A stretch of 64,000 nucleotides of DNA. Source: Diplonema japonicum. Its lineage: Eukaryota; Euglenozoa; Diplonemea; Diplonemida; Diplonemidae. Numbering within the stretch: the stretch's first letter is position 1; every line of letters starts with the position of its first letter. The stretch lies in assembly GCA_964019335.1 (NCBI GenBank), contig OZ025684.1, positions 525,038 to 589,037 of the forward strand. Reading direction: 5' to 3'. The notes beneath the pieces were generated by a model that was not told where the DNA came from, did no database searches, and saw nothing but the letters and a program-made list of their open reading frames with translations. Position numbers and translations under genes: made by a program. Below, one piece after another: positions 50,593 to 60,500 of this stretch.

Positions 50593-51159
50593 TAGGAGCC
50601 TGGAATCATTTTCCACTTCCCTCCCAAAACTGTGGATGAACGAGTGTACAACCTTGTAGAAGTTACCTCAACCAACCCCAATCACCTTTCTGAGATGGAA
50701 GCAAAGCTGAGGCTTGCACAGCTTAAGGTGAAGGAGCTGCAGGAAAAGCTGAAACACTTTCAGAGTTCCACATCCAGAGACCTGCTCAGTGTTGTTACAG
50801 GAAAAAACCTGGGGGGGGGTGGGGGGGTGGGGGGGCAAAAAAAATTTTTTTTTTTCTAGGGACCCTCACTCCTATAGCACCCTCAAAACAGACTTTTTTG
50901 GAAATTTTTAGCCAAAAAAAAATTTTTTTTTTCCCAGGGGACCCCAAACTTGGGGTCACTTTAGCCATTTTTGACCCTAAAATTTTTTTTCTGGAAAAAT
51001 GAAATTTATATTAAAAACACCTAATAAACCCATTTCTGCAAACCAAAAAGTTCAGAAAGGTGTTTAGGTGGAATACACATCTCTAAACTATATTCTGAAG
51101 TAAAAAGTAAGTAAAAATCCAAAAATTTCAGGGGGGTAACTCATTCTCATAACAACACT

Positions 51160-51477
51160 ACACGGTCAAGGTGTGCAACAAGGAGAACTGGGCCCCGGTG
51201 AACAGTGTGGTGGCTTGGCTGCAGCTTGAGTCAGGGAGGGCACGGGTGGGGCCCATACCCCACAAGAAGAGGTCCAAAGGCTTGCTGGCCAGATAGGCCA
51301 GCAGGGGTGTGGGGGCCTGGTCCCCCCCCCCCCCCCCCCCCACCCCCCCCACCTTAGGAAGATGTGAAACTTTTTTTTTTTTTTTTTTTTTCTGAGAAAA
51401 AAAAAAAAGGGAAAAATAAAAGAATAGGGAACAGGTGCTACAATGGCCAGGCCAGATAGAACCACTTAGATTCCGCA
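51160..51477 (+). mobile_element. 5'-truncated copy of the retroelement 3' end
   Basis: Aligns with 62115-62403: the last 46 or so codons of ORF3, the stop, the C-rich and T-rich 3' UTR and the shared end GATAGAACCACTTAGA. Outside homopolymers nearly all substitutions are at CpG (seven CpG to TpG or CpA; one other). It is directly followed, after TTCCGCA, by a spliced-leader exon fragment. 5' truncation is typical of target-primed reverse transcription. Confidence 0.85.
51300..51353. repeat. C-rich homopolymer in retroelement 3' UTR
   Basis: Two C runs (about 20 and 8) expanded relative to the C run at 62280 of the full-length copy, showing slippage. Confidence 0.7.
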
Positions 51478-51503
51478 ACCAACGATTCTAAAGCTACAGT
51501 TTC
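51478..51503 (+). ncRNA. Spliced-leader exon fragment, copy 1
   Basis: 26 bases, ACCAACGATTCTAAAGCTAC plus AGTTTC, identical to the first 26 bases of the copies at 52751 and 53617, then diverging. It directly follows the truncated retroelement end. Confidence 0.6.
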
Positions 51504-51920
51504 GTGTTCTGCTGGTGCCTGCCGCCTCTGCCTGGGTTTGCCGCTGCATCTGTCGTCCGTCGTCGCCGTCGTCTGGGGGGGTTGTTTTGCCCATCGGCCT
51601 GCCCACCGCTCAACGAAAGGATCCCAGGTGCACCGCAGCTAGGTTGTAGCTTCTTCTGCGTTCTGCATCGTGTCCTTAATCACCGTGGCCAAGTTGTAGC
51701 TTCTTCTGTGCTCTGTGTCGTGTCCTTAATGTGTGCAGGGTTCAGCTCAACCCTAGCTGGGGTGCCCTGGGTAACCAAGATTCTGCACTCATGTGGTTTG
51801 CTCGGTGATGACTGATGAGGAGGTCAACAGCAAACAACACATCTGATGTTTTTCTTATATTTTCATGTTATCCCCACCACCTGAAAAAGAAGATAAAGGT
51901 TTTTTTTTTTTTTTTTTTTT

Positions 51921-52090
51921 ACCAACTTGGTTGAGGGTTTACCTAAGGTACCGAGGAGGGTGAACAAGGGGCCAAAGGCCACACCACAGCAGAAAGGTTC
52001 AATCAAGAGATAGATTGAGACTCTTCAGGCGTCCTGCCACATACTGCAGGTACCCTTAAAGGTCTCTCTCTTTTTTTTTTTTTTTTTTTT
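51921..52090 (+). mobile_element. Short copy of the second retroelement family end
   Basis: Matches the inverse of 40680-40850. It starts at ACCAACTTGG directly after a T tract and ends in another T tract. Differences from the 40-kb copy are mostly at CpG sites (for example GAACGAGG versus GAACAAGG). Confidence 0.55.
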
Positions 52091-52750
52091 TTTTGTTGTT
52101 GTTGTTGTCGTCTCTCAGTACCTGTGTAACATCTTTTCTTGTAGACATCTGTTTATATGTTTGAACTCTGCAGCAAAAAAAAGGGGGGGATGTGGTGTTG
52201 TGGTTGTATCTTGTACGGTCCAGTTCAGTCCAGTCCAGTCCAGTCCAGTCCAGTCTGGTCAGTCCAGTCAGTCCAGCATAATTGGGTTGAAATTCACGCT
52301 GGATCTGGTCTGGTCTGGTCCAGTCCGGTCTAGTCCTAATTAGGATTCACCCATCACTGCTTCTGCCCTTATTTCTCTGATTTTTAACTTCTTGGTTGCA
52401 GCCTGCGAGATTCCACCCCTTTCCTCTACCCCCTCTTTGGAGCTTCCCTGGAAAGGTAGCTAGCAAAGGCAAAGAGGGGGACGAAGAGGGACTGATGGAA
52501 GCTGAAACTCTGACCCCTCTCAAAAAAAAGAAAGGAAAAGAAACGAAACTTTTTAGTTGTATTCATTCCTCCCTAGTTTTTTTATATTTTTAGGTTTCTT
52601 TAAGGAAAGTTTTGATGGTTTACAGGGAACAGTGGAAAAACGAAATTGAGTTACTGTGTTCGGTGGAAAATGAAATTTGGGTTGACTTGAACAGTGTAAA
52701 AATTTTCATTTAGTTGCTGTGTTTGTAGTTTCTCTCTCTTTTTTTTTTTT

Positions 52751-52788
52751 ACCAACGATTCTAAAGCTACAGTTTCTGTACTTTATTG
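52751..52788 (+). ncRNA. Spliced-leader exon copy 2, followed by GT
   Basis: 38 bases beginning ACCAACGATT and ending ACAGTTTCTGTACTTTATTG, followed directly by GTAGAGC, a possible splice donor. The 3' half resembles kinetoplastid and, from memory, diplonemid SL exons. The downstream DNA is not obviously an SL RNA body, so this is either the 5' part of an SL gene broken by insertion or an SL copied into the element. A T tract lies directly upstream. Confidence 0.65.
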
Positions 52789-53028
52789 GTAGAGCGGTTT
52801 GAAAAGAAAAAAAAATAGATCAAAGATCACACAGCGAGTATTACGGAGCACAGAGTGGTGATAGTAAAGTATCAGTATCAGTTTCAATATCAGTATCAGC
52901 AAATCAGTGAAAAGTCGGAATACGTGAAAAGTTTGTCAGAAGGAGCACGAGAGATTATAGTGATCGGTAGACAAGAGAGCGAGTTTCTTATAAAGTCAGT
53001 TTTATTCCCCCCCCCACAGACGAAGACC

Positions 53029-53721
53029 ATGGACCCCCATCATCTGGTCCAGAGGGCACAGAGCCTGCTAGCGGGCGACCTCTCTGAGGAAAACAGGAGC
53101 CTGGTGCTGACCACACTAAGCTGCATCTTACAGTTGGTCGAAAAGGCACAGGCCTCCCCTCAACAGCCCACCCCGCAGCAACAGCCAGCTCTGCAACAAT
53201 ACCAGCCCCCACCGCAACCCCAACAGTCATTTGCTCAGCAACAACCTCCACAGACTTACCAACTGAAGGGTCAACCCCAGCAATTCCAGCAGCAGCTCCA
53301 AAACCAACAGGCAAAGGGGCAACTGCGCCAGCAGCAACAATCGAAGAGGACACCCCCAAGGAAGGAGACAAGAGGAAGCGCCAAGACATACCTTGGGGCG
53401 GCCACCAATTGGACGAGCAGACCTGCCCCTGTTAAACCCCCCTTGGCACTGGTACAGCAACACTGGGGAGCCCAGCAGATCCACAACATGGTTCCCAACC
53501 AGCTCACGGCTGGTATCTACTTCAACCCCTTGGACCCGGTCCAACTCTCCTCTCGTCTCAAGGCGCTTGGCCTTGATTTCAAAATCATCTGCACCAAGCC
53601 ATTCAAAATCATCTGCACCAACGATTCTAAAGCTACAGTTTCTGTACTTTATTGGAAAAAGAGAAACCCGAAAATAAAAAAAATAAAAAATGGATCCAAG
53701 ACGGAACGCAAGAGGAGGTGA
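53029..53721 (+). CDS. Retroelement ORF1, Gln-rich (gag-like?)
   Basis: A 230-residue frame from MDPHHLVQRAQSLLAGDLSE. The first 50 residues are a helical segment, then a Gln/Pro-rich tract (about 55-125), a basic stretch, and an end that reads through a duplicated 24-base unit (FKIICTKPFKIICT) into the second SL exon copy and beyond. A 231-nt GT-AG stretch (52789-53019, acceptor C-run-ACAG) would splice the upstream SL copy to ten bases before this ATG. The in-frame extension upstream to 52855 is then intronic. No zinc knuckle is visible, so a nucleic-acid-binding gag role is only a guess. The last 32 bases overlap ORF2 in another frame. Confidence 0.55.
   Translation: MDPHHLVQRAQSLLAGDLSEENRSLVLTTLSCILQLVEKAQASPQQPTPQQQPALQQYQPPPQPQQSFAQQQPPQTYQLKGQPQQFQQQLQNQQAKGQLRQQQQSKRTPPRKETRGSAKTYLGAATNWTSRPAPVKPPLALVQQHWGAQQIHNMVPNQLTAGIYFNPLDPVQLSSRLKALGLDFKIICTKPFKIICTNDSKATVSVLYWKKRNPKIKKIKNGSKTERKRR
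53617..53654 (+). ncRNA. Spliced-leader exon copy 3, joined to ORF2 5' UTR
   Basis: The same 38 bases as at 52751, here followed by GAAAAAGAGAAACCC and 20 more bases before the ORF2 ATG at 53690, with no GT. This looks like the 5' end of a mature trans-spliced mRNA copied into DNA. For comparison, the sulfatase 5' UTR after its acceptor also begins GAAAAAG. Upstream it joins a 24-base tandem duplicate that ends in the same CACCAA as the SL start. Confidence 0.7.
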
Positions 53722-56700
53722 CCGCGCAAACCGCAGGGAGAAGGAACCCCGACAGGCTGCCAGGCTGCACACGACGCCAGGGCCGACCCAACCAGACTAT
53801 CTGGTTGGGCAGTATGAATCCCCACCCCCACCCCCTAGATCCCCCCACCCCCCTTTAGAAAAAAAAAATAAAATAAAAAAATCACTAGCAGAGACTGCGG
53901 TTTTGACTGCCGCTGCTACAGCCACGGCCGCCCCAGCCGCCCTGAACGCCGCAGCCGACCCTGCCGCCCTGATCGCTGCAACTGAGACCGCCGCAGCCGC
54001 CCCTGCCGCAGCCACGACCGCCGCGACCACGACCCCTGCAGCCGACCCTGCTATTGTTGAAGAGGGAAGAAAAGAGGGAGAAAAAAAGGGGTGGGTACTG
54101 GTGTATGGTGAACACCCTCCCGGGTTGAGGACGGGCCCGGCCCCTGCCTTCCCGAAAGCCCTGCTTTCAGGAAAGTGGGAGGCCCTGTCTGGGAACTCAG
54201 GGAGGGAGACCCTCCAATACGGGTACCGGTGGGAGGGGACGAACGCCAAGGTGCGCCCCACCACGGGGATCCCAGGGGGGGCGGAGGGGTGGGTGAGGGA
54301 GGTGGCCGCCGCCGCAGGGCTCGAGGTGGTCCCCAACCAGGTACTTGTCAACAAGTACAAGTCTGGTTGTGGGATTGCCGCCCACAAGGATGACATGAGG
54401 CTGGGACCGATTGTCCTAGTCCTCTCGTACGGAGCCGAGACCACAATGGTCATGAGGAGGGGGGACAGGGTGGTGAAATACCTGGTGCCCCCCTTCTCAT
54501 GGGCATTGTTGGAAGGTGAAGCGAGACACCAGTGGACGCACCACATCCCGTCCGGGATGTCCACTGGTGTCAGGGTGTCGATCACCCTGCGTGCGGTAGG
54601 CCCCAAGCTCACCCGCACACCCCAGGAAGACCCATCCCCTGGGTTAACAGACGAACCCCCTTTTTTAGATCCCCTTTTTTGTGGGCAAGGGGGGGTGGCA
54701 CTCCCAAGAGAGGATAGTGCCCCACCCGCCCCCCTTTTTTTTTTAGAACCCTCTTCGGAGGAAAACAGACCCTCTTCGGAGGAAAATAGAGAGAAAGGGG
54801 AAGAGGTGGCACTCCCGAGAGAGGGTGGTGCTCCTCCCCCCCATTTGTCCCCCCCTTTTTCATTTTTAGAGCCCTCTCCAGAGGAACCCTCCACGGAGGT
54901 AAAAAACAGACCCTCTTCGGAGGAAAACAGAGAGAGAGGGGAAGAGGTGGCACTCCCGAGAGAGGGTAGTGTTCCTCCCCCCCATTCGTCCCCCCCTTTT
55001 TCTTTTATAGAGCCCTCTCCAGAGGGACCCTCCACGGAGGTGAAAAACAGACCCTCTTCGGAGGAAAAAAAGGCAGAGGGAGAGACAGCACGCCCGAGAG
55101 AAGGTAGTGCCCCTCCCTCTCTGCCCCCCATTTTTTCTGGACCCTCTACGGAGGTGTACACCCTGGTCCCCAAGGGCCGGGGGCTTTTTTTGAGGGTGGA
55201 AGGGAAAGAAAAAAAAAAAACAAACAAGGAGGAACCTTTTTTCTTTTCAAACAACCAGGGGGACCCAGCACCCACCCCCACCGCCCACCAAGGTGTGGTT
55301 GGGGCGGAGGCTGCGAGCGACGTGAGAGCACCACTGCACACCCTTGTGAGAAGACAGAAAAGAGCCCCCTGGATTGCCATGGGTGGCAGGGAACCTAAGC
55401 CAGCGCCCAAGCGGAAGAAGAACAGGAGGAGGCACAGGAGCGAAGCGGCCCTTCAGAGGCGTCGGGAGAAGAGGACCAAGGCGAGGGAGGGGGCGAGGGA
55501 GGCTGCCAGACAGGAGAAGAAAAGGCACCGTCGTGCGAGGAAAGAAGGGAGGAGGAGGGCCTGCAGAGAGGAACACGAGGCCGCCCTGGAACAGAAGCCA
55601 GATGACCCTGCAATGGGGCTGAAGCGGACCGAGGTGGGAACGCCTGGAGCCCAACCCCTGGCACCCAGAATCCCGGCACCTGGGGCTGCAACCGGCACAA
55701 GGAGGCACCGCAGACGGACGGGACACAGCAAGGAAGGGGTGAGATGGGAGCACCTGGGGGCGTGGGCCTGGGTCGCCCTGTTCTCCCTCTTGCTGATCCC
55801 AGGGGTGAGGCAGGTGCTGGGGGCGGGCATCGGGATGGCCCCCTCCTTCCTGCATGCGGCAGTGTTGTGGAAGAGGCCGGGGAGCGACAGGAGGACCACC
55901 CGCAGGTCAAGGGTACAGGTGGGGCCCCGAGGGGATGAATGGTCCGCCGGGGAGCTCGCTTGGCTAGCGGTAGGGGGCACTCTGGTGGGAAGCACTTCAG
56001 TTTGGATAGGGGGGCTGATGTCGCTCTGGGCCATGGTGGAAGTGATGGTGGGGAAAGCTGGTGCTGGCCCGACCCAGAGATTCGGACCGGTAAAGCTGAA
56101 GAAGACAAGACGCGGATCGAGAGGTCACTACCGGCCGGTGTACTTGGGCCCGCCTAGAAGCTCAAGACGCAGAAAAAAGAAGGAGGACGCCAAGCAAGCG
56201 GCGAAGGAACGAGCTGAGACGGAGGATAAGCTCTTTCAGGCCGAACACCTGGACCCCTTTGTGGACTTGACGCTGGCAGGGGACGCGTTGCAAGGAGGTG
56301 GTGACCCTCCCCCCATGGATTTGGATGATGAGCACATGGAGGCGCAGAAGGAGGGGGAAAAAGAAGGATCAGACAAACATCAATGCCGGATGGAAGACTG
56401 CTCTTTCCGCACCAGTGTGGCAAGCTGTCTAGTTAAACACCTCAATGCGGTCCACCATCATTTTGTGAAACAAGAGCAGGCGAGGAGCATGAAGGTGAAC
56501 CTCTGTGGAACGTGTGCTGCGGCGTGCTCGTCGAACCAGACGCACTGTGCACTACACAGGCAGCGGAATCTGTGGAACCCCGACAAACAACCCAGGGCCG
56601 GCAAGTCAGTGGACGAGATCATGAAGAGCTTCAAGCTGACGAGGAGATCGACGGAGAAGGACGGGAACTGCATGTTCCACGCCCTGGCCGGTTCGCTCGG

Positions 56701-57544
56701 GGAAGCCTACGGCGACCACACCCACATCAGGAGCGAGGTTGTAGAATGGATGAAACACCGGGAGGAGCACTATGCCCCGTTTTGCAGTGAGGGTTGGGAC
56801 CGGTACTTGGAAGGGATGGGCACAGCAGCGACGTGGGGAGACCACTTGTGCCTGGCAGCCGCAGCACAAGCGTTTGGCCGCACGATACTCGTGGTTGCTG
56901 GGGGGAACAACCCAGTCCTGATGATAGGGGAGTACAACTCCGACCACGAGAAGGTGGTGGTGCTGGCGTACAACGGCAACCACTACGAGTATGCAGTCGG
57001 AGAGGAGGAGTCGATGATGATGCTCCTTGATGAGTCCCAATCGGTAGCTCTACAAAAGGCAGGTAAGCAACCCTCCGAGGCCCCGGGTGAGGACATCGGG
57101 GAGTGGGACATAATAGACCGTGCGATCCCTGGATACGGGAAGGCAGGGGTGTTGGACCAGATGGGGGCAAGGAACCAGCAATTCCTGTACTGTCCGGTGG
57201 CGAACTGCGCTAGGTCGAAGTGCAAAAGCACGACCCCGTTCAACTCGACAAGGGTATGGAAGTGTCACCTGGATGGGCACCTGGAGAGTGATGAGATCCC
57301 GAGAGAGCGTTCTGAGGAGACTGGACCTCGAGAGGTGCCTGGTGTGCAGGGGCTGTGTGTGGAAGGGTCAGGGGTGCCACGACGAGTGCAAAAAGGCGGT
57401 GCGAAGGGAAGGGGAATACACGACCCCCCCGCCGGCCCCGACGAGGACCGAGTTACCCAGCCTGGAAGCCATAGCCGCCATGAACGTCACGACCATGGGG
57501 TCGATCCCGACGAGCCTTCAAAGACTGTGGGGGCTTACCCTTAA
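53690..57544 (+). CDS. Retroelement ORF2: AlkB-like dioxygenase and OTU protease
   Basis: A 1284-residue frame. Residues about 65-125 are an Ala/Thr/Pro-rich linker. Residues about 135-305 form an AlkB-like 2-oxoglutarate/Fe(II) dioxygenase: the Fe ligands are H232-x-D234 in IAAHKDD and probably H284 in QWTHHIP, with R295 and R301 in RVSITLR, closely following ALKBH2/3 spacing. Then acidic tandem repeats (about 350-480), a very basic region and hydrophobic stretches (about 690-790). A C2H2 finger (CRMEDCSFRTS...HLNAVHHH, about 905) and another Cys/His cluster come next, then an OTU cysteine protease (about 980-1105: KDGNCMFHAL with the nucleophile Cys near 993, and His in GNHYEY near 1098). 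Family knowledge suggests repair of alkylated RNA/DNA and deubiquitination. The last 80 residues read off-frame; see the finding on the frame change. Confidence 0.8.
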   Translation: MDPRRNARGGDRANRREKEPRQAARLHTTPGPTQPDYLVGQYESPPPPPRSPHPPLEKKNKIKKSLAETAVLTAAATATAAPAALNAAADPAALIAATETAAAAPAAATTAATTTPAADPAIVEEGRKEGEKKGWVLVYGEHPPGLRTGPAPAFPKALLSGKWEALSGNSGRETLQYGYRWEGTNAKVRPTTGIPGGAEGWVREVAAAAGLEVVPNQVLVNKYKSGCGIAAHKDDMRLGPIVLVLSYGAETTMVMRRGDRVVKYLVPPFSWALLEGEARHQWTHHIPSGMSTGVRVSITLRAVGPKLTRTPQEDPSPGLTDEPPFLDPLFCGQGGVALPREDSAPPAPLFFLEPSSEENRPSSEENREKGEEVALPREGGAPPPHLSPPFSFLEPSPEEPSTEVKNRPSSEENRERGEEVALPREGSVPPPHSSPPFSFIEPSPEGPSTEVKNRPSSEEKKAEGETARPREGSAPPSLPPIFSGPSTEVYTLVPKGRGLFLRVEGKEKKKTNKEEPFFFSNNQGDPAPTPTAHQGVVGAEAASDVRAPLHTLVRRQKRAPWIAMGGREPKPAPKRKKNRRRHRSEAALQRRREKRTKAREGAREAARQEKKRHRRARKEGRRRACREEHEAALEQKPDDPAMGLKRTEVGTPGAQPLAPRIPAPGAATGTRRHRRRTGHSKEGVRWEHLGAWAWVALFSLLLIPGVRQVLGAGIGMAPSFLHAAVLWKRPGSDRRTTRRSRVQVGPRGDEWSAGELAWLAVGGTLVGSTSVWIGGLMSLWAMVEVMVGKAGAGPTQRFGPVKLKKTRRGSRGHYRPVYLGPPRSSRRRKKKEDAKQAAKERAETEDKLFQAEHLDPFVDLTLAGDALQGGGDPPPMDLDDEHMEAQKEGEKEGSDKHQCRMEDCSFRTSVASCLVKHLNAVHHHFVKQEQARSMKVNLCGTCAAACSSNQTHCALHRQRNLWNPDKQPRAGKSVDEIMKSFKLTRRSTEKDGNCMFHALAGSLGEAYGDHTHIRSEVVEWMKHREEHYAPFCSEGWDRYLEGMGTAATWGDHLCLAAAAQAFGRTILVVAGGNNPVLMIGEYNSDHEKVVVLAYNGNHYEYAVGEEESMMMLLDESQSVALQKAGKQPSEAPGEDIGEWDIIDRAIPGYGKAGVLDQMGARNQQFLYCPVANCARSKCKSTTPFNSTRVWKCHLDGHLESDEIPRERSEETGPREVPGVQGLCVEGSGVPRRVQKGGAKGRGIHDPPAGPDEDRVTQPGSHSRHERHDHGVDPDEPSKTVGAYP
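54750..55160 (+). repeat. In-frame tandem repeats in ORF2
   Basis: Three to four copies of a unit of about 120-125 bases encoding RPSSEENRERGEEVALPREG, a Pro/Ser-rich part and PSTEVKN. The last copy is divergent. It forms a disordered acidic linker after the AlkB-like domain. Confidence 0.75.
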
Positions 57545-60500
57545 GCACACTCTGGGCCGGGCGGTGAAGGACAACACAGAGGAGGCTTGGCTGCTGGTGG
57601 CGATGCTCCCCAAAGCCTGCCTGTGGAAGAAGAGGGGAGGGAAGAAGCGGGACAAGGAGACGGAGCTGAGTGTCCAGGCCAGATTGGAGGAGTGGGAGAA
57701 GGGAAATTACATGGCCCTCTGGAATAAGCTGGAATCAGGTGAGAAGGGGGAACCTAAGAACGACGAGGTCTCTAAGGTCGCCAGGGCCACGGAACTGTGC
57801 AGCAAAGGGAGGTTCTCGGCAGGAAACGCGGCGCTTGTAGCCCAGGGGCTGGCGGAAGACAATGAGGATTGCTGGAGAGCGCTGCAGAGCAAACATCCAG
57901 AGCCACTACACCCCCAATGGGACAACCCGGCGAAGACGAAGGAAGCGGTAGAAGTCTTGCCAGAAGAAGTGCTGGACGCAATCAGGGACTTCCCGAGGGG
58001 GACTGCTGCGGGACCGACTGGTCTGAGAGCCCAGCACATCAAGGACGCGGTGGACGGAGCTTTTGAGTCTCAAGGCTGTTTGATGTCGGTGACGAGGGCA
58101 GTCAACGCATTAGCTAGAGGCACGGCCCCTAGGGAGGTGGCTCCGCTGATGGCAGGGGCGAACCTTGTGGCCCTCAAGAAGAACGACAGGGACGTGCGGC
58201 CCATAGCCGTTGGGGATGTGCTGCGTCGGCTGGTGGGGAAATCCCTTGTGAAGAAGATCGCTCCGGAAGTGGCCTCTTCGTACCTGAAGAAAGGCGGCCA
58301 GGTGGGGGTATCGGTCCCTGCTGGAATGGAGGCGGCTATACACACCATCAGGCAGTATGTGGACAGGGAACGGGGCAACAAGCAGGAAAACAAGGTGATC
58401 CTCAAGATCGACTACGCCAACGCCTTCAACAGTGTTTGTCGGAGGCAGCTGTGCTCACAGGCCTATGAGCAAGCGTCGGGGCTGTATGCGTGGGCCGATT
58501 GGTGCTACAGGGTGCCCTCCCAATTATACTACAACGGAAAGGTGATTAAGTCCCAGGAAGGGGTGCAACAGGGGGACCCGATGGGACCGCTGCTGTTCTC
58601 TCTGGCCATCCAACCCCTGGTGAACAAGATAAGTGAAGACTGCAACCTGGACATCCTCCAGTTCTACCTGGACGATGGCGTCCTTGTGGGGAATGTGGAT
58701 GAAGTGAGAAAGGCGTACAACATCTTGTGTGAGCTGAGCGGAATGATAGGGCTGAAAGTGAAACCCCAGAAGTGCGAGCTCATATGGGTTAGTGGCGACC
58801 TCCCCCAGACAGTGGAGGACACAGGCTTCGATGGCCTGACAGAAGAGAATTTCCACAAAGAGAGGAACTTCATGCTCCTGGGGGCGCCGATAGGATCGCC
58901 GGAGTACACGCAAGCCTTTCTGAACAAACGCTTGGACGCGCTGGAAGAGAACTTCGACATGCTGACCAAGGTGGGGAGGCAGACAGGGTACACACTTCTC
59001 CGGTATTGCAGCTCATACAGCAAACTGGTGTTTTACATGAGAGTGGTCCCAGACTCGCATGTGGGAGGGGTCATGCACAGGTTCGACGAGATGGTGCGGA
59101 AGACGATGTCGAAGGTGTGCGGCATGCAGTTCGAGAACGGGTCGAAAGAATGGCAGCAGGCGAAACTGTCCGTAAAAGTCGGTGGGCTTGGGATGAGGAG
59201 CTGCCAGGAGCACCTGCGCGCGGCCAACATGGCTTCGAGGGCGTCGACGATGAAGCTGTGCAAGGAGCTGGATCCCAAATACGAACATGGGCTGGAAGGG
59301 GGTGTATGGGGGAGCTGGCTCGAGTGGTTCAACAGGACGAAGGGCGGCATGCAGATTACACCCGACATGGTGGCCAAGGCCCCCCACATCTGCAGCCAGA
59401 GGTGGCTCTCTAGGGTGCTTGATGAGAAGGCGCTGGAGGACCTCTTGGCGAAAGCAGATGCACGCTCGAGAGCGAGGTTGATGTCGGAGTCAATGCACTA
59501 TGCGGGAGCGTGGTTGACGGCGACGCCTGACTTCTACAACCAGCTGTCGGACAACGAGTTTGGGGCTCTGATCAAGTGGTGGTTGGGGGCTCCGGTCTAC
59601 AAGCAGGGTGAGAGCTGCCACGACCCGAGGTGCAAGACTGAGGGGATGGACGTATGGGGTGACCATGCCCAGGGATGCGGCAACGCCAGGATTGCGAGGC
59701 ACGACCGGGTGAAGGAGACCATCCACAGACACTGTCAGTGGGCCGGGGTGAGCGCAACGATGGAGAAGACGGGGCTGATCCCGGGGTCGTCCCAGCGCCC
59801 GGCGGACGTGTTCTTCCCAGGTGGGGTGGGGGGTTCCCGCCCAATGGCTATGGACGTGGTCATCGTGCACCCGAGGAACGAGTCTTGTGTCAACCAGGCG
59901 GCGAAGACTGCGGGATACGCAGCGGCGAAGGCGGAACACTACAAGCGCCAGAAGTATGAGGCGGAGCTCGCCAAGACACGCGTGGCCTTTGTACCTTTCG
60001 CGATGGAGACCTTTGGGGGGTTCGGGGAGGCAGCAGTCTACCTCACGAAGAAACTGTCCAGGAGCATAGCTGCGCGGGCTCACGGGGACAGAGTCTCGAT
60101 ACACAGGCGTGTGGTCCAAGAGGTGTCAACGGCCATGATGAGATCGATAGCAGGGGCGCTGTTAGTCAAAGGGCCTGTACAGTTGGATCCAGGGCCCCCG
60201 GTACCGGACGGCGAAGAGGAAAAAAAGGACAACGAGGAAGCGAACAACGAACCCAACACTGAATCCAACACTGACCTCACAGAGGACTCCTTCGGCAATG
60301 AAAAAACCACCGAAGCTGAGGAGTCGTCCGAGAGGGAAGTGAAGGGACAGGGAGGCGGACCCCCAATCACGGTGGCCCACCAGCTGGATGCCCTTCTGGA
60401 GCAGACGAAGAAGGACCTGGACGCCCGAATGCAGCAGCAGCGAAAGGCGGAACCGGTGGAGGGTGGAACACAAGGGAAAGCGGGAGCAGGACTCGAAGCA

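Noticed and set aside
52751-52860. Complete SL RNA gene
   Set aside because: The exon and GT are present, but I cannot recognise the rest of an SL RNA (stem-loops or a convincing Sm site with terminator), so only the exon copy is called.
53797-55410. 537-codon minus-strand frame under ORF2
   Set aside because: Low-complexity antisense of the repeats and Ala-rich linker; no family features, while the plus strand encodes AlkB.
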